Made by a program: the position numbers and the translations under genes. 64,000 nt of DNA from positions 658,501 through 722,500 of the forward strand of contig NC_041784.1 of the NCBI RefSeq assembly GCF_900090045.1, written 5' to 3'. Origin of the DNA: Plasmodium malariae (taxonomy: Eukaryota; Apicomplexa; Aconoidasida; Haemosporida; Plasmodiidae). Of this stretch, positions 49,916-60,883 are shown one piece after another (position 1 is the first letter of the stretch; every line of letters begins with the position of its first letter). The notes under the pieces were generated by a model. That model was not told the DNA's origin. It did not search any database and saw nothing but the letters and a program-made list of their open reading frames with translations.

Positions 49916-51466
49916 CTTCTTTGGACATGGCACTGCGGTTGGTAGGAATCGTCTATGTGGTACTTACGTGGCTGCTATGAGGCAGCTATGTAATCGCTAT
50001 ATAACTTGTTTGCCATTTTTAAATGTCCAAATATAGCTAAATTAAAGGAATCAGATATATAATATATTAAAAGGCGGTTGATCAACAAAATGAGAATAAA
50101 GGTGAGGAGTAGTAAAACAACCACTACTCAAATAAACGTAAAAAATTAAGGGCGTAATAAATGCACACTTGTATACACACAGAATTAGAAAAGATAGTAA
50201 TAATGAAAACTGCTCGATTAGTATGGATGTGAGGAGACAAACGAGCAGACCTTTATATTTCCGAATGGGTTATTTTCTTTTGATTTCTGCAATTTTTAAA
50301 TATTCGAATTTGTGATATCATTACTGTGGTATGGACAGCAGTGGTAGTAATAGTAGTAGTAGTAGTAGTAGTGGTAGTAGTAGTAGTAGCGGCAGTTGTA
50401 GCAGCTGCGACTGTAGTATTGCTATAAGCGGACATGTAGTGAACTGCATCAATGGCATCCTTTCTTCTTTTCCCTATCTGCATACACGTATAGATACACG
50501 CGTGTATATATATATATTTATATATGCACATATACATACTTGCGCCTTTATATATGTTTTCGTTTAATCATATAGCATAAACAATTTTAATTCATAATTT
50601 TGATGATTCCCCACATTTGATGATCTTTTTTCTTTTTTTTTTATTGTATTCTTTATTTTATCATTTTAATATTTCATCATTTTATCATTTTATTGCTTTA
50701 TTATTTTATTAATTAATTACTTTATTATTTTATTAATTAATTTATTATTTTATTGATGTATCATTTTTTTTAATTTATAGTGTATTTTATAATTTTATTA
50801 CTTTATTATTTTGTAATTTTATTACTTTATTATTTTGTAATTTTATTACTTTATTATTTTATTACCTTATTATTTTATTACTTTATTATTTTATTATTTT
50901 ATTAATTTATTATTTTATTGTTTTATTAATTTATTACTTTATTATTTTATTACTTTATTATTTTATTAATTTATTATTTTATTAATTTATTATTTTATTG
51001 TTTTATTATTTTTTATTGTATTATTTATATCATTAATTTATTATATCATTATTTTATACTTTTTTTTTTTTTTTTTTGTAATTAAAATTATTTACAATGT
51101 TAAAAAGATTAATACAGATAAAATTAATACATTCAATAAATATAGAATAAACGAATAGCAGCTTTTTAAATATTCATCCTTATGTCCGCACGTCCATATG
51201 TCCATATATATTATATATATGAATAAATTTATGCCATATTACAAGTTATGCTTCGTTGTTATATTTTTAAATTTCATTTAATTTTAAACGAACATATTTT
51301 TTTTAAACAACTTTATTATAATAGTTTTTCCCTTTATTAATACATACATATGTGTGTATGCGTGTTTGTGTGTGTGTTTATATATATACATATATATATT
51401 TATGTGTACCTACATATACATATACAAGTACGTATATATATAAAAACATATATGCATATTTAAGCA

Positions 51467-51498
<32 letters not shown>

Positions 51499-51689
51499 GG
51501 GCATTCATATATATATATGTAGGCAACACGTAATTGTGCACTTTAACTACCATGGTTATTAAACATTTACTTGTACATAAAATTAATGTGTGTACTCTTA
51601 TTATATTTTTTTTTTTTTTTTGTTTTTTCTTTGTTTTTGTTGTCCTTTGTTCATAGTTTATTTGTAGCTAAACAGAAGAATAACTACCT

Positions 51690-51720
<31 letters not shown>

Positions 51721-52416
51721 AATTATTATTATTACTCCCAAACTTTTTTTTATACAAAGCCTTTATATAAATAATGTATTTATACATCCACCTAAACAAA
51801 GCTGATTTTATTCCTTTTTACACTTAAAAATTTATGTTTTTCTTTGGACCTTATTTTTCTTTTTAAAAAAAAAATAATAAAACTGCTTTAAATCTTATTT
51901 ATTTAAAAAGTTAAGTTCAAAATTTTCTTTGTGAATTTGAGTCTACGAAGTTCTGATAAGTCTTAATAAAAATATGGAGTACATTTTTAAATCATTTTAT
52001 TTGTCTTTTTCTCTTTTTTTCATTATATAAAAATATATAGTCTATTACCGTTCAAAATATTAGTTTAACACGAAATAGGACAAGGCATTTTATGCGCCAT
52101 TATTTTATAGCAAAAATCGTTTTATACAGAATTAAACATATATTTTTGGATATGTATATATATATATAACACACTGCGGAAATATAATGCATTTTCTTCC
52201 TTGTTTTTTCATAGGTGATAATAATCCCCTTATTTGTAGTAATTTTGCATTAGTACTGTTTCGAAATAATGTGTAATCCTTTCAACTAAATTTATTAAAA
52301 AATAATTATGAAAAAAAAAGGAAAAAAATAAAAAAAACCGATATGAAAAAATAGCATTCTTCTCTCATTTCAGCACAAAATATTTCACTCTTTATGGTAA
52401 GAGCTCCTATTTTATA
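49916..52416. other. Intergenic with one GC-richer island
   Basis: The first 340 bases look like CCR4 3'UTR. At 50220-50510 an (AGT)n-containing island is open on both strands: poly-Ser with CSSCDCSIAISGHVVNC on +, and DAIDAVHYMSAYSNTTVAA plus a Thr run on -. From 50630 to 51060 is TTTTATTA-type low-complexity sequence. I see no gene in the remainder. Confidence 0.6.
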
Positions 52417-53433
52417 TTATTTTATCATTTTTAACTGCACATAAATTCATGTAAAAAATTTTACATGGTAACAAAATAATGCTGCATGTTTTTTTACTAG
52501 TTGAAAAATAAAATGTGAAATTATTTTGGGTATATATATATATATATATTTATATTTACTTACATAAATACACAGGATAAACAGATTGCTACGTAAGTTT
52601 TTATAGGTTTTCCCATTACTCTTTAAATGACAGCTCACTTCCTTATACACCTTAATCACCTCGCAAGTACTTACAAATAATAATAAATGTATACAAAACA
52701 ATATTTTAATTACTATTTAACATCTGTTATTTCATTAAAGAAAATATAACAAAAGAGATGACTTTACTTTTTAAATAGAAATAAATTTCATATTTTTAAT
52801 TTTTCATAATACTTTTTAAAAACAACTTATAAAGTTTGAAAAAAAAAATTGAGCGTTATTTTACTTGTGTGAAATGTTCATATTTTATTTTCTTCCTATG
52901 AGCAGCACAATTATATAGTTCAAAATAGCAACGGAAAAAAAGTTTTGCATAATGTAATTATACATACATATATATACGTACTTACATACATTTATATATA
53001 TATAACATGTAAATAACACATAAATAATATACAAATAATACATAATTAATGCATAATACCCAATAAATGCATAATACCCAATAAATGCATAATACCCAAT
53101 AAATGCATAATACCCAATAAATGCATAATACCCAATAAATGCATAATACCCAATAAATGCATAATACCCAATAAATGCATAATACCCAATAAATGCATAA
53201 TACCCAATAAATGCATAATACCCAATAAATGCATAATACCCAATAAATGCATAATACATAATAAGTGCATAATACCTAATACGTAATACATAAATGCAAA
53301 CATAAATAGTACCTAATTTATATACTGTGCTCCTATGGTATTCCTTTTTTATTTTTTGCAAGAGTACCCCAACGCTCCAGTGCTTTAAATAATCTTCCGT
53401 TACACTACTATGCAAGTACTTCTTGCTATGCAT
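52417..53433 (-). CDS. Candidate short three-exon gene with an 18-bp repeat in its first intron
   Basis: Exon 1 at 53433-53326 starts MHSKKYLHSSVTEDYLKHWS, continues VGVLLQKIKKEYHRST, and ends at a GTATAT donor, phase 0. Exon 2 at 52659-52564 reads VIKVYKEVSCHLKSNGKTYK then NLRSNLFILCIY and ends at a perfect GTAAGT donor, phase 0. Exon 3 at 52434-52417 follows TATGTGCAG and gives LKMIK and TAA. The product is 73 residues, basic, with no family I recognise. The alternative is an unspliced 182-codon frame through the 18-base repeat (a YYAFIG array). I prefer splicing because of the GTAAGT donor and the polar exon 2. The exon 2 acceptor (TTGCGAG) is not pyrimidine-rich and is the weakest joint. 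Confidence 0.5.
53046..53262. repeat. 18-bp tandem repeat, about 12 copies
   Basis: Nearly perfect copies of ATGCATAATACCCAATAA. There are no spacers, so it is not a CRISPR. It lies inside the proposed first intron of the 52.4-53.4 kb candidate, and its unit length is a multiple of three. Confidence 0.97.
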
Positions 53434-53777
53434 TAATTTTCATTTTTGAAAAAAAAAATATAAATTAAAAAGTCAGCGTAATGTTTTTAAGTCAAAAATT
53501 TTCTTTGACGAAATAGTGACAGCAAAGAATTTTAAATTTTAGTAAGTATTCATTTATTAAGTTGAAAATAATTTAAAATATATATGCTTATACCAATTTT
53601 TTGAAAAATAAATATTTAAATTATGCTCCTGAGGATTACATTGATAATTTAATAAAATATTTCTTATATATATCTATATATGCTTATACGTATGTGCGTT
53701 TATACATAACCATTATTGTCGCTTAATTTTTTTAATTACAAAAAGGGAATATATTATTAGTAAGAAGTAAATAAAAG

Positions 53778-54367
53778 ATGGCTGACCAATTTACAATTCG
53801 TGTGAAAAAATACATGAGCAATCCACTCCTGCGTAGGAAACAGTTCGCTTTAGAAATATTACACCCCAATAAAGGATCAGTGTCAAAGAAAGAGGTTAAA
53901 GAAAGATTGGCAAAAATGTATAAATTAAATAATGTTAACACTATTGTTTTATTTGGTTTTAAAATTTTATTTGGAGGGGGAAGAACCAAAGGTTTCGGTT
54001 TAATTTATAACAGTGTTGATGCAGTTAAAAAATTTGAAAAGAAATACAGACAAATAAGAGAAGGTTTAATAACAAAAGAAAACAAACCCGGAAGAAGAGC
54101 AGCAAAGGAATTAAAGAACAGAAGAAAAAAGGTAGGAATAGTCAATTCTCATTAATTTTTCATTAGTTTTACCTGCACAGTTCATATATTTTTGTCCCAT
54201 TTTTGTGTAGCTATTTTATTTTTATTTTTTTATTTTTTTTTTAAATACATAATTTTCATGCACAATTATTAAGCGAATTTACGAAACTTCCAATTTTTTT
54301 TTTTTTTTTTTTTAACCAGGTTCGAGGAACGGAAAAGACAAAAGTATCCGGCGCGAAGAAAAAATGA
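53778..54367 (+). CDS. RPS24: 40S ribosomal protein S24 (eS24)
   Basis: Small-subunit ribosomal protein. Exon 1 is 53778-54131 and exon 2 is 54320-54367 (TGA). The donor is GTAGGA after RRKK, and the acceptor TTTAACCAG follows a T-rich tract. The product is 133 residues, the usual length. MADQFTIRVKKYMSNPLLRR matches the eS24 start, EVKERLAKMYK and FGFKILFGGGRTKGFGLIY are the conserved core, and VRGTEKTKVSG after the intron matches the KKVRGTAK end of animal S24. The unspliced reading would end seven codons later with a non-conserved tail. Confidence 0.97.
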
Positions 54368-55572
54368 CGGCATTTCATTTCAAATTTTTGTATTTTCTGG
54401 AGGTTGTACTATTGTATGTTCACCCGCTTGTTCACTCGTACATTCGTGCTTCCCCACGTGCCCATTTAATTTTTATGAATTAGAATAAGTTTTTTATGAT
54501 TCGTTTTTTCTTCCCTTTGTGTGCACGCTTATTTATTTACATTTCTTTTTTAAGCTTAATATTTATCAGTGTAATTTTGTTACACGTTTTATGCTAAACT
54601 ATTTTAAATGCTAAACATAGGGGAAAATAGCTAGAAAAAAAAAAAAAAAAAATTTTTAAGTGTATAAATATAACAAGCGCATATTATATGAAGTATAAAA
54701 TGTACTGTACGCACTAAAATGCGTCATGCTTCACATATGTAATATTCGCACAATGAAAATAATTGTATATAGGACATACTCACATATAATACGCAAGTGC
54801 ATACTGCTCAAAATGTGTAGTTGATAAGAAATATTGTAAATACTTCAAATTTTATTGTATTAATGCATGAAAAAGGAAATGCACGGATTTTTTTTAAATG
54901 CGTGTGAATGCATTTTAGATATTGTCCAAAGAATAGCAGCGCGGCATGGATATACAATTTTTGCATATTTTCCAAAAAAAAGATAAAAAATATAAATGCA
55001 TTAAAAAAGGAAAATAGGAAAAAAAAAAATATTAATTTCCAACAAGGTAACGTGAAAAGCATGTGTGGACTACTCATATGTACAAAAGGGTCCCAAAATA
55101 CAGCACACATACATATTATGTACCATTTTCAAATCCAAAATATGTATCTTCAATCTACAAACAGTCGATGACTATTACGTATACAAAAGAACATATACCT
55201 TGATGTTACTTTACATTACAGTATGTTGTTGATAAATAAAATGAAAAAAAAATTGCACCTTATAAGGATAGACAAACTGCAGCATAAACAAAAAAAATAA
55301 AAACAATAATGAATGAACGAGTAGATGAATATACAAATTGAAAAATGAATGAATATATGAATAAAATAGTACACGAATAAATATATGTGCAAAGGAACAA
55401 AACGAAAAAGTGGGATGGTCATAACGCAGATATAGTTGAGCGGCGTTAATAGAATAACGAAAAGGTAAAACGCGACGGTGTGCCTTTATCATAGTGGTTG
55501 TTTTAAAAAATAAAAGGAAAGAATATATAATCCCTCCGTAAGAGAATGCCAACAAGGTACTGTTCCAACACA
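54368..55572. other. Convergent 3' region, ambiguous open frames on both strands
   Basis: Between the ends of RPS24 and COX10. Around 54808-55171 long frames are open on both strands: + 54908-55168 (87 residues, MHFRYCPKNSSAAWIYNF) and - about 54969-54808 (53 residues, MQKLYIHAALLFFGQYLK). They may be UTR. 55211-55570 is purine-rich on +, probably COX10 3'UTR. Confidence 0.5.
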
Positions 55573-57315
55573 TTAGGAGAAAACTACGCAAAATTTTAAA
55601 AGTTTCTTTTTAAATTTTGTAATACTGAGCTCTTTGTTGATGTTATGTCCCTCCATGTTGCATGTATTTCTCTCGATCTTGTTAGTAAAGCTGTCATTTG
55701 TGTTTCCATTTTTGCATTTATGTTCTCCTTCGCTTTCATGTTTGCCTTCGTGTTCTCTTTTATTTTTACACGCCGGCACCTGCGTATGATACGCTGACAA
55801 GGCTAGCAGTAAAATAATATGCCAAAGAGAGTGCTTAAAAAAGGAACGAAAATTACTTTTGGAAGGGGCTTCAATAATTCTCTGGAATTTATAAAGAATA
55901 AATAAATTTGGAAATAAGGAGGTTAAGATATACATGTAGGATGTATATCCACAAAAAAAAAAAATAAAAGGAAGAGAAGATAATAATATTAAATATGGTC
56001 TACAAAGTTTGGCTGTATATATGCCATTTTGTTTATCTTGTAGTGGAAACATTTTATATTTCCCTTTTAAGTAATCTTCTTTATATAAATACGCTAGAGA
56101 ATAAAAATGGGGAAATTGCCATAAGAATTGTGTAAAAAATAGTATCCATGGTTCTGGTAAAAATAAATTCTGATCAACAGCTGTACATCCCATTAATGTA
56201 GGTATAGAACCAACTATTGAACCTACATGTGTATTATATGGAGTAATAAGTTTTAAAGGAGTATATATACATGCATATAAGAAAATATTAAATAATCCCA
56301 AGTAAGATGTTAATGGATTATTAAAAAAATGTAATAGTAATGATCCTACAACTGCTGACGTAAAAGCAAATATCTTTGCATGTGTTAAAGATATTTTATT
56401 ATTATATACCAATGGTCTTTTTTTAGTTCTTTTCATTATCTTATCAATATTCCTTTCAATAATTTGATTAAATGAATTAGCACTACTACTACAAAGAAAT
56501 ACACCCATTGCTAAGGCGTAAATTTCATTTGTTGATGAACCACCTAACATGAAATAACCAAAAGTACTACTTATAGTAACCCATAAAGTTAATTTACATT
56601 TTGACAATTCTAGGTAACTTTTTATATTACTTTTTAATACGCTTATTTTATTTTTCTCACTAGCATCCTTATATAACTTTTTTACCACTAAAGCTGTTTT
56701 TTCCTTTAATTTTTCTCCCTTTAAATCTATGCTACTAAAAAGGGGGCTACTCCCATGTGTTAACAGAAGTATATTTCCCCCCCCGTTTTTATGCCTATTT
56801 GAATTGGCAAGTGAAACGGATTCGAATCCTGCTTCGTTCCCTGCTTCGACTCCTGCTTCCATTTCTGATTCCCCTTTTTTTCGTGTAACTCCCCCCTGAC
56901 GTGCCACAGGTACGTGCAAAAGTTTATACATATATTCAGAATATTTTCCGTTCCCATTATTAGTAATACTAAAAAGAGGATAATTTGTGTGGTTCCCACT
57001 ATTCGGTATGTTTTCTTCTTTCTGCAATATTTTATTATCTAATGAAATACATTTTGTATAAAAATCTATTAATCTTTCCTCTACTGCACTCTTTGTATAT
57101 TTCTCTTTTTTACTTATATTTGCACCTAACATTACAACACTTTCCTTTTTCAGAGTACCGCTATTTCCCTTAATATAAGTAGAATATAATGAAGAACATT
57201 CTGAAACAGTCAACACCTTATTTTTTACCTTTTTATTTGTAACAGCATTTTTTTCAACTATGCTTATGCCTTTTTTTGTTACATACGCACTACGCAATAA
57301 CCTTTTTCCAAGCAT
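55573..57315 (-). CDS. COX10: Protoheme IX farnesyltransferase, mitochondrial (COX10)
   Basis: Converts haem B to haem O by adding a farnesyl group, the first step to haem A for cytochrome c oxidase; acts in the mitochondrial inner membrane. Single exon, 580 residues. Residues 1-230 are a long basic, poorly conserved N-terminal region that should contain the targeting signal (starts MLGKRLLRSAYVTKK). The UbiA-type core begins near 235 (LSKCKLTLWVTISSTFGYF). The first Asp motif is NQIIERNIDKIMKRTKKRPL at about 283-302. YTPLKLITPYNTHVGSIVGS and QFPHFYSLAYLYKEDY with KMFPL are COX10-specific blocks. Multiple membrane helices are evident. The C-terminus has a hydrophilic KHESEGEHKCKN patch. It converges on RPS24. 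Confidence 0.95.
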   Translation of the reverse strand: MLGKRLLRSAYVTKKGISIVEKNAVTNKKVKNKVLTVSECSSLYSTYIKGNSGTLKKESVVMLGANISKKEKYTKSAVEERLIDFYTKCISLDNKILQKEENIPNSGNHTNYPLFSITNNGNGKYSEYMYKLLHVPVARQGGVTRKKGESEMEAGVEAGNEAGFESVSLANSNRHKNGGGNILLLTHGSSPLFSSIDLKGEKLKEKTALVVKKLYKDASEKNKISVLKSNIKSYLELSKCKLTLWVTISSTFGYFMLGGSSTNEIYALAMGVFLCSSSANSFNQIIERNIDKIMKRTKKRPLVYNNKISLTHAKIFAFTSAVVGSLLLHFFNNPLTSYLGLFNIFLYACIYTPLKLITPYNTHVGSIVGSIPTLMGCTAVDQNLFLPEPWILFFTQFLWQFPHFYSLAYLYKEDYLKGKYKMFPLQDKQNGIYTAKLCRPYLILLSSLPFIFFFCGYTSYMYILTSLFPNLFILYKFQRIIEAPSKSNFRSFFKHSLWHIILLLALSAYHTQVPACKNKREHEGKHESEGEHKCKNGNTNDSFTNKIERNTCNMEGHNINKELSITKFKKKLLKFCVVFS

Positions 57316-58231
57316 CGTTTTTCTCCTTTCATTCTGTTATTAAAAAAAAAAAAAAAGAACAAATAAGCAAACCGCTGCAAAGCAAAACGAAAAAGGCATA
57401 ACACATAACACATAACACATAATGCTTAACACATGCCGATCATAATGCTAAGCCCGCTTAACCCATGTTTGAGTTCGTGTAAATACACACATACAATATG
57501 ATACTTAAAAAAAAAAAAAAGGTCAATTATTATAAAAATAAAATATATCTACAATATTTTTAACCTTTTTTTTTTTTCTTTTTGTTATATTGACATCCTA
57601 CTAAAAAGTGTAAAAACTTAATATAAATATACATAAATATATAATACTCATAACAAGTTAGTAAAATTTTCCCATAAAAGGAAAATGCTACATATATGTG
57701 AAGCACTAATTTAACTTTTTTTTGCCAAAATATCTGTATCGGTTTAACTTTTTTTTGCCAAAATATCTGTATCGGTTTAACTTTTTTTTGCCAAAATATC
57801 CGTATCGGTTTAGCTTTTTTTTGTTAAAATATCTGTAACGGTATTGTGTACAGTAATCAAAAAGTGTTCATTAACTCACACAAAATTGGGGAATGGGAAA
57901 AAAAAAAAAAAATTAAACGGGCTTATAACCCTTCTGTGAATAAATAAAGAAAAAACGTAATTTACATTTTATTAATTTTTTTTATTTTTTTTAATTTTTT
58001 TAATTTTGCTCGTAAAAAGCCCTAACTTTATTCTCAACTGAACAATGCCATTTACCATATCTCGTGTACTTTTTTTTTTCATTTGCGAATAATACAAATT
58101 ACTTGTACCTGTTAGTCAAACATTTTTGTTATAAAAAGCGCATACACATATATATATTATAACAATTACTCAAGAGGGCAATTAGGAAGAATGTTAAGTA
58201 TTTAATTGCCTTTTAAGCAATTTTTTTTTTT
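57316..58231. other. Intergenic, COX10 upstream region
   Basis: Contains ATAACACATA repeats at 57398-57432 and a 33-base tandem repeat at 57708-57842. There are poly-A runs and no gene. Confidence 0.7.
57708..57842. repeat. 33-bp tandem repeat, four copies
   Basis: The unit contains GGTTTAAC, eight T, then GCCAAAATATCTGTATC. The fourth copy is degenerate. Confidence 0.93.
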
Positions 58232-58579
58232 TCAAAAATTATGAGGTATACAGTATGCGCACACGCCCCATATCATTTCTGCGGGAACAGTTATAGCACT
58301 TTTCACTTCAGTTGCTTTCTCTTTTGTCTTATCAAAATAAAGCTATTTTATTATAATTGACAAATAAAAAGAAGTATGAATAGGTAATTTTTACAAGTTT
58401 AAATTTAAGAGCATCTAAATTTCATTGAAAAAAGAATATAATAATTTTTTAAAATGTAATGACCAATGAAAAAACATTCCATTCGGTCTTTTTTGAACAG
58501 TATTATATTATAACTAACCAGAAGGGGGGAAATTTTAACTCCTGTTATTTCTCGTTTATTGTCACACCATTTGCGCTGT

Positions 58580-58613
<34 letters not shown>

Positions 58614-58711
58614 CGTATGCACATATTTGTGCATGTGATAATACATGTGAATATATAAGTATATATATTTAAAAATTTCTCAGTATCTTACTTTATCTGT
58701 GAACCATACTC
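58232..58711 (-). CDS. Candidate short gene, 5' end missing
   Basis: The last exon at 58342-58232 follows AAAATAG and reads LYFDKTKEKATEVKSAITVP then AEMIWGVCAYCIPHNF and TGA. A preceding segment ends at 58692 with a GTAAGA donor, phase 0, and reads GVWFTDK (58711-58692, acceptor GAACTACAG) or, if extended, NFGQPKGTTGVWFTDK. The extended frame meets a stop across a poly-T run, so at least one earlier exon is needed and was not found. C-x2-C near the end and the polar composition stand out from the flanks. No family recognised. It lies between COX10 and the V-ATPase gene. Confidence 0.4.
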
Positions 58712-60640
58712 CTGTAGTTCCTTTGGGTTGTCCAAAATTTCGAAATAATAAAATAAATGTATAACGGGAATAAAAAAAAAAAAAAAAAAGTTATACCCGT
58801 TAGCTGCTTAGCAAAAATTAATACACCCACAAATTACTCAGCAAAAACCATTTAAAATGATGAACGTAATAACAAATTTTCCTTTTAAAAATAATTACTT
58901 TTTAATATGTTAACAGATTTGTAATGAAATATATTCCATTTATTTCCTTTGGATTTATATTCATCGTGTACACTTGGAATTGGGGAAGAACATTTTTTTT
59001 TCTTTTTTTTTATTTACAACGAAGGAATATTTTCTTTTAAAGATAAAAGGATTATTCTATACAGTACTTATGTATGCTTTTTTTCTTTAATTAAATATTT
59101 TCCTTCCTCTATTTCTTTTTTTTTTTTATAAATATAAGTATTTGCAAAATAATGATGTAAGCATGTGTCTTTCGTTTAAAACGTTTCATTTTTAACCATA
59201 TATTAATATGTACTCTCTTTATTTTAAAAGATAAAATGATCAAACATGTGAAATTTATGTATATACATATATATATATATATATAAATACACTTTATCGT
59301 TGTGATAAGTGTCTGTTCTTAAAGGAAATTATCAAATGGAAAATATTAATTTTATTACATGATAATTACATTTACACATAACTAATTAGTAAAATATTTT
59401 TTTAAACATTTTTTTCCTCGTTGAAATACCAACTAATTCACGTGCTTAATTTGTATCACTAAATTGCATTTGATAGAGATGCAAAAATTAAAAATGAGAA
59501 TGGGTGGGAAAAAAAAAAAAAAATTATAATAATGATAACGTAATAATGATAAAATAATAATGATAACGTAATAATGATAAAATAATAATGATAACGTAAT
59601 AATGATAAAATAATAATGATAACGTAATAATGATAAAATAATAATGATAACGTAATAATGATAAAATAATAATGATAACGTAATAATGATAAAATAATAA
59701 TGATAAAATAATAACGAAAGTATGGAAATAAAATAGTAGCAAAAATAACTTGAAAAATATTACAATATATCAAAGGAACATTTAGATAAGTTTACTTATA
59801 CAATGCATACATATTCACATATACACATTTAAGGGGATATCAAAGTTCATCTTTCAAAACGCTTCTTTCAATTATTGCCATTTGAGCGAGTTTAAAATTT
59901 ATCATTTCACTTGTATACATAATATATTTATTCTTATGCAATATTTTATGGTATATATCATTTCATTATATATCATACAAATCTTTTAAATACATCTTTT
60001 ATATCGCAAAATGATGTACATATATTATATGTAAGTATGTGAAAAATACGAATGCGTAAAATTGCCAAGTGGTGAAATTTTACATTTTTACAGCTAAAAA
60101 AAAAATATTCTGTTAATTTTTTAATTTCCTTTTTTTTTTTTTTTTCTTTTTTTTTTCTTTAGTTGTCCATTTGGCTGAATGTAAACTCAGCGTAAAAATT
60201 GAATTGAAAGATGTACAAGAAAATGTACGAACAAATGAGCGAAAAAGTGTGAAACAAAATAGGAAATGCATACATAAAAATAAATTTGTTACTTTTATAT
60301 TAATACGCGCATATGAGAATTTTTTTTGTGTATTTTTAAATCAATCCTTATACATTTGTACTATATGATATTACATAAATATATACATATATTCATAAAA
60401 ATTAATATAAATACATATATATATAATACGTTTTTATATATAATAATATTTATACAAACGAGGACAAAGTTTCACAAAACAAAATTTTTTTTTTATTTTT
60501 TACTTTTCATATAAATATAACTCAATGCATGCGAAAGGGATTTATTTATTTTTTTTTTTTTTTAAATTGTATTAAAATAATTTAAAATATAATTAAGTTA
60601 AAATTATTTTTTCTTTTTTTATATGCATACACAAATACTT

Positions 60641-60691
<51 letters not shown>

Positions 60692-60883
60692 TTTATTTAC
60701 GTAAAGTTAAAGGCATTCTTGTGGTTCTCTCTCTTTTTAAATATAGTGTTACGAAAATAATAATATAGAATTTTTACTAATTTCGAGCTAAATAACTTAA
60801 ATAAAGGAGTGTTTCTTCTTTTCTTTGTTTGTTTTCTTTATTTTCTTTTTGTTTTTTTTTTCCTTTTTTTTTGTGTTCCGAAA
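58712..60883. other. Intergenic, upstream of V-ATPase subunit c
   Basis: Includes a 28-base tandem repeat (59524-59715) and (TA)n at 60645-60688. A + frame at 60163-60365 after a strong TTTCTTTAG acceptor (KIELKDVQENVRTNERKS) has no in-frame ATG and no matching upstream exon. It could be leader sequence. Confidence 0.55.
59524..59715. repeat. 28-bp tandem repeat
   Basis: Alternating 14-base halves AATAATGATAACGT and AATAATGATAAAAT, about seven pairs. The minus-strand frame reads as hydrophobic tyrosine-rich repeats and is not considered coding. Confidence 0.92.

Noticed and set aside
53046..53262. Possible CRISPR-like array
   Set aside because: The 18-base units are directly adjacent with no spacers, and the genome is eukaryotic. 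It is a simple tandem repeat.
60163..60365. + strand frame KIELKDVQENVRTNERKS after a strong acceptor
   Set aside because: No in-frame ATG, and no upstream donor gives the needed phase. It may be V-ATPase leader sequence.
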